NCBI RefSeq assembly: GCF_024448505.1
Contig: NZ_JAMOHV010000010.1
Span: forward strand, 62,001-126,000
Reading direction: 5' to 3'
Length of the DNA: 64,000 nucleotides
Source of the DNA: Stutzerimonas degradans
GTDB taxonomy: Bacteria; Pseudomonadota; Gammaproteobacteria; Pseudomonadales; Pseudomonadaceae
In this document: in pieces, positions 36,097 through 46,819 of the stretch
Numbering within the stretch: position 1 is the first letter of the stretch
Layout of the letters: each line of letters starts with the position of its first letter
Notes under the pieces: generated by a model
Told to the model about the DNA's origin: nothing
Seen by the model: the letters and a program-made list of their open reading frames with translations, nothing else
The model's database searches: none
Program-made: the position numbers and the translations under genes

Positions 36097-37020
36097 TCAG
36101 TCAGCGCCTGCACCGTCCCCGCGTCCCGCGCCGCTCTCCAGCTTGCGCCAGAGCAGCCGCACCGGCGCCTTGCGCACCAGCGCGCAGCGGTACAGGCGAA
36201 TTTCCAGCGGCACGCGCCAATGCTCGCCGCCGCAGATCACCAGTTCGCCGCGCGCCAGTTCGGCGGTCACACTCAGCCGCGGCACCCAGGCCAGGCCGAG
36301 CTTCTGCATCGCCATGCTCTTCAGGCTGTCGGCCATGGCCGTTTCGTACACCGTGGTCGAACGCAGCCCGCGCTGGCGCAGCAGTGCATTCACCGAACGA
36401 CCCAGCGAGGCGCCGGCGCTGTAGGCCAGCAGCGGCACGCTCTGCCCGCTGTCGGGATCGAACAGCGGCGCACCGGCTTCGTCCACCGCACACACCGGGA
36501 CGATCTCGGTGCGCCCCAGCGCCAGCGAGGGAAAAAGCTCGGGGTCCATCTGCAGGGTCGCTTCCGGATCGTGGTAGGCGAGGATCAGGTCGCAGGCGCC
36601 CTCGCGCAGCGAATGCACCGCCTCGCCGACGTTGGTGGCCACCAGCCGGCTGTTGACCGGCACGCCGTCACGCCGTAGCCGCGCCAGCCACGCCGGGAAG
36701 AAGCCCAGCGCCAACGAGTGCGCGGCGGCGATACGCAGCACCTCGCCGCGCTGCCCCTCCAGATTGTGCAGGTAGCGCACCACCTCGCCGACCTGCTCGA
36801 CCATGTTGCGCGCGGTGATCAGAAACAGCTGGCCGGCCTCGGTCAGCTCCACCGGCGTGCGCGAGCGGTTCACCAGCGTCAGCCCGAGCGTGCTCTCCAG
36901 GCTGCGGATGCGCCGGCTGAACGCCGGCTGGGTGACGAAACGCCGCTCGGCAGCCTGCGAGAAGCTGCGCGTCGCCGCCAGCGCGACCAGATCTTCCAGC
37001 CATTTGGTTTCGATGTTCAT
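36097..37020 (-). CDS. LysR-family transcriptional regulator divergent from aspA
   Basis: 307 residues. Typical N-terminal winged helix (LEDLVALAATRSFSQAAERRFVTQPAFSRRIRSLE) and a C-terminal substrate-binding domain. It is divergent from aspartase with 179 bases between starts, the classical layout for a LysR activator of the neighbouring enzyme. Aspartate, fumarate or ammonia status could be the signal, but the effector is not visible. Confidence 0.9.
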   Translation of the reverse strand: MNIETKWLEDLVALAATRSFSQAAERRFVTQPAFSRRIRSLESTLGLTLVNRSRTPVELTEAGQLFLITARNMVEQVGEVVRYLHNLEGQRGEVLRIAAAHSLALGFFPAWLARLRRDGVPVNSRLVATNVGEAVHSLREGACDLILAYHDPEATLQMDPELFPSLALGRTEIVPVCAVDEAGAPLFDPDSGQSVPLLAYSAGASLGRSVNALLRQRGLRSTTVYETAMADSLKSMAMQKLGLAWVPRLSVTAELARGELVICGGEHWRVPLEIRLYRCALVRKAPVRLLWRKLESGAGRGDGAGAD

Positions 37021-37199
37021 GCCATCTCCGAAGCGCCGTCTGCTGACAGGATAACGCTCGCCAGCGAGCGAACGTCACAGCCGCATTATGCCGATCCGGC
37101 ATGGGACAGCGGATAACGGCATTGGCCGACGAACGGCCGCAGGCCTTATGGTAGCTGGCATCGCGGTCACAGCCGCTTTCCTACCGGATGAGAACTCTC

Positions 37200-38624
<1,425 letters not shown>

Positions 38625-38649
38625 TCGCCGCTGCCAGCGCGCGCCGTAG

Positions 38650-38678
38650 AAAAGGGATGGTTTTGGCCATCCCTTTTT
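38650..38678. terminator. Bidirectional intrinsic terminator after aspA
   Basis: AAAAGGGATGG-6 bases-CCATCCCTTTT with flanking A and T runs, between convergent aspA and the XRE-type regulator. Confidence 0.93.
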
Positions 38679-38705
38679 CTCGCAGGACGACCGCACCGCT
38701 CTCCG

Positions 38706-39530
38706 CTACTCGATCTCGAACAACCCATCGCGAATCTGCGCCCCGGCCAGGCGTTGGCGGATGTCGTCGTCGATGCGCGGATCGTCCGGGGCGTAGAGCA
38801 TCACCTGGCGGTAGGCGTTGACGCGGTTGATCTCGCTGCCCAGGTAATCCCACACCACGCGGGTGCAGGCCGGGGTGCGACGGTCGCCGCTGGAGACGCC
38901 GGTCTTCAGGCCGTTGAGGCGGCCGATGCGGCTCTTGAAGCTGGGGATGAGGATGGTCTGGCTCATCTCGTTGTCGGTCAGCGACTCGTAGTCGATGAGA
39001 AACAGCCGGTCCTGCAGGTAGAACGCCGCGCCGAGGTAGCGGCAGCGCACCACCCATTCCTCGGCCGGCGCCTGGCCGGCGCGCGAGCGCTCCTGACGTT
39101 CCTGACGCTCGAAGACGAAGCTGCCGCGGTCCTCGCGCAGGTGCACCAGCGACAGCAGGATCTGCCCCGGCACCGACATGCAGTTGGCGTACTCGAAGTA
39201 GTAGCCGCAATAGCGCGACAGCAGGCTGCTGGCGTTGTCGCGCAGCGGCTGGAACAGCTCCAGCAGCGGATCGTTGGCGCCGCTGCGCTCCTGGTCGTGG
39301 CGGCGCAGGCCGATCAGCTGGGCGAACTGCTCGCCGGGCAGGCCCAGTTCGTAGGCCTCGACGCCGAAGAAATCGCAGATGCGTTTGAGGTTGTGCGCGG
39401 TCGGACGGCTCTGGCCGCCGAGGTAGCGGTTGAACTGCGCGCGGTTGATGCCGAGCTTGCGGCAGACCTCGGCGATCGAGCGGTAGTGGCTGCAGAGCAG
39501 TTTGAGGTTGTCACCCAGGTGTTCGTACAT
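38706..39530 (-). CDS. XRE-type helix-turn-helix transcriptional regulator
   Basis: 274 residues. The N-terminal helix-turn-helix (about 12-60; SIAEVCRKLGINRAQFNRYLGG) is followed by LKRICDFFGVEAYELGLP. The C-terminal 190 residues (GYYFEYANCM; VRCRYLGAAFYLQDRLFLIDYE) show no domain I can name but look like a small-molecule sensor. It is divergent from the AGCS symporter gene with 151 bases between starts, so control of amino-acid uptake is a reasonable guess. Confidence 0.82.
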   Translation of the reverse strand: MYEHLGDNLKLLCSHYRSIAEVCRKLGINRAQFNRYLGGQSRPTAHNLKRICDFFGVEAYELGLPGEQFAQLIGLRRHDQERSGANDPLLELFQPLRDNASSLLSRYCGYYFEYANCMSVPGQILLSLVHLREDRGSFVFERQERQERSRAGQAPAEEWVVRCRYLGAAFYLQDRLFLIDYESLTDNEMSQTILIPSFKSRIGRLNGLKTGVSSGDRRTPACTRVVWDYLGSEINRVNAYRQVMLYAPDDPRIDDDIRQRLAGAQIRDGLFEIE

Positions 39531-39681
39531 GGCGGCGGCATCTGATGCGGGTGACGCGAGTTTAGCATCAACTCGCGTCAGGTCGCCGCGACCTGCGCAA
39601 TTGCGTGGCCAGGGCGCGCGGCCGAATCATTTCCGCCCCGCACGTTGTCTACTCGCAAAACAACAAGAGAGACCTTCCCTC

Positions 39682-41115
39682 ATGCTCGATATTCTCAACG
39701 ATCTCATCTGGAGCAAGCTGCTGATCGTCATGCTGATCGGCCTTGGCTTGTACTTCACGATTGCCTCGCGTTTCGTCCAGTTTCGCTATTTCGGCAGCAT
39801 GTTCCGCATCTTCGGCGAGGCGTTCACCCGCCAGCCGGGCCAGCTCAGTTCGTTCCAGGCGCTGATGCTCTCGGTCGCCGGCCGCGTCGGTGCCGGCAAT
39901 ATCGCCGGGGTTTCGGTGGCGATCATGCTCGGCGGGCCGGGCGCGGTGTTCTGGATGTGGATGGTGGCGCTGGTCGGCATGGCCACCAGCTACTTCGAGT
40001 GCTCGCTGGCGCAGCTGTACAAGCGCCGCGAGCCGGACGGCGGCTATCGCGGCGGCCCGGCCTTCTACATCGAGCACGGCCTCCGTCAGCGCTGGCTGGG
40101 CATCCTGGTGTCGCTGCTGCTGCTGGTGACCTTCGGTCTGGGCTTCAACGCGGTGCAGTCCTACACCGTGGCCAGCTCGCTGCACGACACCTTCGGCGTG
40201 CCGACGCTGGTCAGCGGCGTCGCGCTGATGGTGGTGATGGGGTTGATCATCTTCGGCGGCATCCGCCGCATCGCCAGCTTCGCCGACGTGATGGTGCCGG
40301 TCATGGCGCTGTCCTACATCGCGATGGCGATCTATGTGATCGGCAGTAACGCCGGGCAGATTCCCGAGACCTTCAGCCTGATCGTGCGCAGCGCCTTCGG
40401 CCTGGAGCCGGCCTTCGCCGGCGGCATCGGCGCGGCGATCATCATGGGCGTCAAGCGCGGTCTGTTCTCCAACGAGGCCGGCCTGGGCAGCGCGCCGAAC
40501 GTGGCGGCGGTGGCCGAGGTCAAGCACCCGGCGGCGCAGGGCATCGTGCAGTCGCTCAGCGTGTTCATCGATACCATCGTGATCTGCAGCTGCACCGCGC
40601 TGATCATCCTGCTCTCGGGCGTCTACCAGCCGGGCATGGAGCAGGCCGGCGTGGTGCTGACGCAGACCGCCGTGGCCGCCGTGGTCGGCGAGTGGGGTCG
40701 AGTGTTCGTCAGCCTCGCGCTGCTGCTGTTCGTGTTCACCACGCTGATCTACAACTACTACCTCGGCGAGAACGCGCTGGGCTTCTTCACCGCCAAACGC
40801 TGGCCGGTGCAGCTGTACCGCCTGCTGGTGGTGGCGCTGGTGCTGTGGGGCTCGATCCAGGACCTGGGCACGGTGTTCGCCTTCGCCGACCTCACCATGG
40901 GCCTGCTGGCGATCTGCAACCTGGTCACCCTGGCGTTGCTGTTCAAGGTCGGCCTGCGCCTGATGCGCGATTACGACAACCAGCTCAAGGCCGGTGTAGA
41001 GTCGCCGGTGCTCGACCCGCGCGACTACGCCGATCTGGACCTCGATCCTGCCGTCTGGCCGACCAAGACCGGCGAAGAGGCCCGTATCATCGGCAGCGCC
41101 GCTGTTCAGCACTGA
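39682..41115 (+). CDS. Sodium:alanine (AGCS-family) amino-acid symporter
   Basis: 477 residues from the ATG at 39682; the longer frame is not family-like. About ten to eleven transmembrane helices. AGCS signatures are RVGAGNIAGVSVAIMLGGPGA and, further on, GVKRGLFSNEAGLGSAP. It imports alanine or glycine (perhaps glutamine) with sodium. An intrinsic terminator follows, then asparaginase on the same strand. Confidence 0.92.
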   Translation: MLDILNDLIWSKLLIVMLIGLGLYFTIASRFVQFRYFGSMFRIFGEAFTRQPGQLSSFQALMLSVAGRVGAGNIAGVSVAIMLGGPGAVFWMWMVALVGMATSYFECSLAQLYKRREPDGGYRGGPAFYIEHGLRQRWLGILVSLLLLVTFGLGFNAVQSYTVASSLHDTFGVPTLVSGVALMVVMGLIIFGGIRRIASFADVMVPVMALSYIAMAIYVIGSNAGQIPETFSLIVRSAFGLEPAFAGGIGAAIIMGVKRGLFSNEAGLGSAPNVAAVAEVKHPAAQGIVQSLSVFIDTIVICSCTALIILLSGVYQPGMEQAGVVLTQTAVAAVVGEWGRVFVSLALLLFVFTTLIYNYYLGENALGFFTAKRWPVQLYRLLVVALVLWGSIQDLGTVFAFADLTMGLLAICNLVTLALLFKVGLRLMRDYDNQLKAGVESPVLDPRDYADLDLDPAVWPTKTGEEARIIGSAAVQH

Positions 41116-41135
41116 GCACCCGCTCGCGTCGACCG

Positions 41136-41159
41136 ACAGGGGGCTCCTAGGCCCCCTGT
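41136..41159 (+). terminator. Intrinsic terminator between the symporter and asparaginase genes
   Basis: ACAGGGGGC-6 bases-GCCCCCTGT stem followed by TTCGTTT. It ends 18 bases before the asparaginase start, so that gene either has its own promoter or depends on readthrough. Confidence 0.8.
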
Positions 41160-41177
41160 TTCGTTTGAGGAGATCCC

Positions 41178-42170
41178 ATGCCGGCTTCCAGAAAGACCCT
41201 GGTGCTGTACACCGGCGGCACCATTGGCATGCAGCAGAGCGCCGACGGACTGATGCCGGCCTCCGGCTTCGCCGAGCGGCTGCGGGCGCAACAGCTGCTG
41301 CAACCGGGGCGGGCGCTGCCAGACTGGCAGTTCCGCGAGCTGCTGCCGCCGATCGACAGCGCCAACATGACACCGCGCCACTGGCTGGCGATTGCCGCGG
41401 CGATCCGCCAGGGCGTCGAGCAGGAGGGCTGCGACGCCGTGCTGGTGCTGCATGGCACCGACACCCTGGCCTACAGCGCCGCGGCGCTGAGCTTCCTGCT
41501 GCTCGGGCTGGAGGCGCCGGTGCTGCTGACCGGTTCCATGCTACCGGCGGGCGTGCCGGGCAGTGACGCCTGGGACAACCTGTTCGGCGCCCTGCAGGCG
41601 CTGCACGACGGCGCGGTAGCCGGCGTCCAGCTGTACTTCCACGACCGCCTGCTGCATGGCGCCCGCGCCAGCAAGCTCGGCACCGCCAGCCTCGATGCGT
41701 TCGCCACCCTGCCGCGCCAGCGTCACGAGCCGCGCGGCAGCGGCATCCCGCCGCATCTCGACTACCGCCAGCCGCGCCAGCCGGTCGAGCTGGCCGTGCT
41801 GCCGCTGTATCCGGGCATCCAGGCGGCGCAACTGCGCGCCGCGCTCGCCGGCAACGTGCGCGGGCTGGTGCTCGAATGCTACGGCAGCGGCACCGGACCG
41901 TCCGACGATGCCGAGCTGCTGGCGGCGCTGGCCGAGGCCCATGCGCGCGGCGTGGTGCTGGTGGCGATCAGTCAGTGCCCACAGGGCCATGTGGATTTCG
42001 GCCTGTATGCCGCCGGCAGCCGTCTGGCCGCCTGCGGCTTGCTCGATGGCGGCGGCATGACGCGCGAGGCGGCGCTGGGCAAGCTGTTCGCCCTGCTCGG
42101 CGCCGGGCTGACGGCCGCCGAAGTGGCGCACTGGTTCGCGGTCGACCTGTGCGGCGAGCGCGCCGACTGA
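41178..42170 (+). CDS. Asparaginase (type I-like)
   Basis: 330 residues from the ATG at 41178 with GAGGAG upstream. The first catalytic Thr lies in YTGGTIGM (about residue 15), the second motif in LVLHGTDTLAYSA (about 91-103), and TGSMLPAG follows. No signal peptide, so it is a cytoplasmic type I enzyme hydrolysing L-asparagine to aspartate and ammonia. It is separated from the preceding symporter by a terminator. Confidence 0.91.
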   Translation: MPASRKTLVLYTGGTIGMQQSADGLMPASGFAERLRAQQLLQPGRALPDWQFRELLPPIDSANMTPRHWLAIAAAIRQGVEQEGCDAVLVLHGTDTLAYSAAALSFLLLGLEAPVLLTGSMLPAGVPGSDAWDNLFGALQALHDGAVAGVQLYFHDRLLHGARASKLGTASLDAFATLPRQRHEPRGSGIPPHLDYRQPRQPVELAVLPLYPGIQAAQLRAALAGNVRGLVLECYGSGTGPSDDAELLAALAEAHARGVVLVAISQCPQGHVDFGLYAAGSRLAACGLLDGGGMTREAALGKLFALLGAGLTAAEVAHWFAVDLCGERAD

Positions 42171-42183
42171 CGCGCCGCCCGGC

Positions 42184-44682
<2,499 letters not shown>

Positions 44683-44809
44683 GGGAGCTCCAGCGCACGG
44701 CGCGCAAACGGCTGATGGGCGAAAGCGGCGGGATCATATCACCGCGTCCGGTAAAACCCAGTTTCGCCGATAGGCGTAGAGCCGGCCGTGCGCTGGCGCT
44801 TATCCAGCG

Positions 44810-46819
44810 TTAGCCGCGCTGGCGCGCCAGTGCCGCCAGACGCACCGCCGCGTTGGCCTCGCCGTGGCCGGCGTAGCCGTTGCGCCGCTGCAGGATCTCG
44901 ACGCAGAAGCGCCCCTCGAACGGCGCGGTACACACCTGCAGCAGCTCGCCGCCCTGCGCATCGCGGTCGTACAGCACATTGCCGCGGGCCAAGCGCTGCA
45001 AGGTGGCGTCGTCGAGCGCGAAGCGCGCGGCGAGGTCATCGTAGTAGTTCTGCGGGATGTCCAGCAGCGCCACGCCGGCCTGCTGGAGGCGCTCCACCTC
45101 GGCGAGCAGGTCGTCGCAGGTAAAGGCGATGCGCTGCAGCCCGGCGCCACGGTAGCGCGCCAGCGTGTGGGCGACCGCCGTGTCGTGGTCCGGCGAAATC
45201 TCCAGCGGCAGGCGTACCCGGCCGCAGCGGCTGTGCACGGCGCGGCTGCGGATCAGCCCGCGGGGGTCGAACACCACCGCCTCGTCGGCCACCTCGAAAT
45301 CGAACAGGCTGCGGTAGAACAGCAGCCAGCTGGCCAGCCGTTCGGCCGGCAGCGCGCTGGCCAGCTGATCGATGCCGCGCAGGCCGCCGCTCGGCTGCGC
45401 CTGCGGGTCGATGCGGAAATCGGTGTCATAGACGCTGTGCCCCGGCGCACCCGGCTCGACCAGATAGATCAGGCTGCCGTCCGGCGCGCGCACGGCCGGA
45501 ATTTCCCGTTCATCGGGGCCGACCAGGCCGCAATAGGGCTGGGCGCGGAAGGCACAGGCGCGCTCCAGCGCCGGCGCCTCGCGCTCCACCCGCAGCGCCA
45601 TCGCGCAGAGCGAGGTGCCGTGCGCGGCAAAGAAATCCGCGGCGAACGACTGCGGCTGGGCATTGAGCACGATGTTCGCCTCGCCCTGGCGATACAGCCA
45701 CACCGCCTTGGAACGGTGCTCGCCGACACGGGCGAAACCCAGGCGTTCGAGCCAGCCGCCGAGGCGTTCGGCCTGCGCAGCGTCGACGGCGAATTCGAGG
45801 AAATCCAGCCCCGCATGGCTGGCGGCCGGCGGTGCGGCGAACAGGTTGCCGCGCGGCGTCGCGCCCTGCTGCTCCAGGCGCTGGCGGGTCTGCTCCTCCA
45901 GATAGAGCAGCGCGCGCAGGCCGTCGGCGGCACTGGCCAGCGCGGGCGCGGCACGCAGGCCGTCGTTGAAGATTTCCAGCGACAGCGGTCCGCGATAGCC
46001 GCTGCGCAGCACCGGCGCGAGAAAGCCGGCCAGATCGAACGCGCCCTGCCCGGGGAAGCAGCGGTGGTGGCGGCTCCACGGCAGCACGTCGAGCGCAAGC
46101 AGCGGCGCATCGGCCAGCTGCACGAAGAAGATCTTCTCGGCGGGCAGCGCGGCGATGCCGGCCGGATCGTCACGCAGCGCCAGGGTGTGGAAACTGTCGA
46201 GGACGATGCCGAGCGCCGGGTGGTCGGCCCGCGCCACCAGTTCCCAGGCCTGGCCCCAGGTCTGCACATGGCGGCCCCAGGCGAGCGCCTCGTAGCCGAT
46301 GCGCAGGCCGCGTGCCTGCGCGCGCTCGGCCAGCCGCGCGAGGTCGGCGGCGAGGATTTCCGGCTCGTCCAGCGCCTCGGCCTGGGTGTTGCTGCAGACC
46401 AGCAGCAGTTCGGTGCCCAGTTCCTGCATCACGTCGAACTTGCGCTCGGCACGGTCAAGGTTGCGCTGCACGAGCTCGCGCGGGCAGCCCTCGAAGTCGC
46501 GGAACGGCTCGAACAGCGCGATGCCAATGCCCAGCTCCTCGCACAGCCGCCGCACTTCGGCCGGGCTGCCCGGGTGATGCAGCAGATCGGTCTCGAACAG
46601 CTCGACGGCGTCGAAGCCGGCCGCGGCGATGGCGCGCAGCTTGTCCGGCAGGCTGCCGCTCAGCGAAACCGTGGAGATCGCCCGCGGCCAGCGCCAGCCG
46701 CGCTCGCCGGGACGCATCCGGACAGGCGCAGCGACCGGCTGGGCGCCGTTCACGCGCGGAAACGCCGCCAGATTGGCGGCCAGCGGCACGATGGCCGACT
46801 CAGTGCACGGTACGATCAT
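44810..46819 (-). CDS. quiC: Bifunctional 3-dehydroshikimate dehydratase/HPPD-like protein (QuiC type)
   Basis: 669 residues from the ATG at 46819, or 635 from the ATG at 46717. The shorter form fits known QuiC length (about 635) and its N-terminus ISTVSLSGSLPDKL; neither start has a good ribosome-binding site. The N-terminal AP-endonuclease-2-type TIM barrel (to about 320) has metal-ligand stretches GYEALAWGRHV, LDSFHTL, FFVQLAD and LSLEIFND. The C-terminal half is a vicinal-oxygen-chelate, 4-hydroxyphenylpyruvate-dioxygenase-like region. The barrel converts 3-dehydroshikimate to protocatechuate. It is the second gene of an operon behind an A-T-TE synthetase, overlapping it by 20 bases if the long start is used. 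No quinate or shikimate dehydrogenase genes accompany it. Confidence 0.85.
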   Translation of the reverse strand: MIVPCTESAIVPLAANLAAFPRVNGAQPVAAPVRMRPGERGWRWPRAISTVSLSGSLPDKLRAIAAAGFDAVELFETDLLHHPGSPAEVRRLCEELGIGIALFEPFRDFEGCPRELVQRNLDRAERKFDVMQELGTELLLVCSNTQAEALDEPEILAADLARLAERAQARGLRIGYEALAWGRHVQTWGQAWELVARADHPALGIVLDSFHTLALRDDPAGIAALPAEKIFFVQLADAPLLALDVLPWSRHHRCFPGQGAFDLAGFLAPVLRSGYRGPLSLEIFNDGLRAAPALASAADGLRALLYLEEQTRQRLEQQGATPRGNLFAAPPAASHAGLDFLEFAVDAAQAERLGGWLERLGFARVGEHRSKAVWLYRQGEANIVLNAQPQSFAADFFAAHGTSLCAMALRVEREAPALERACAFRAQPYCGLVGPDEREIPAVRAPDGSLIYLVEPGAPGHSVYDTDFRIDPQAQPSGGLRGIDQLASALPAERLASWLLFYRSLFDFEVADEAVVFDPRGLIRSRAVHSRCGRVRLPLEISPDHDTAVAHTLARYRGAGLQRIAFTCDDLLAEVERLQQAGVALLDIPQNYYDDLAARFALDDATLQRLARGNVLYDRDAQGGELLQVCTAPFEGRFCVEILQRRNGYAGHGEANAAVRLAALARQRG

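Noticed and set aside
44786..44809. Terminator after the QuiC-type gene
   Set aside because: Only a 6-bp stem (CGCTGG/CCAGCG) without a T-run; too weak to list as a feature.
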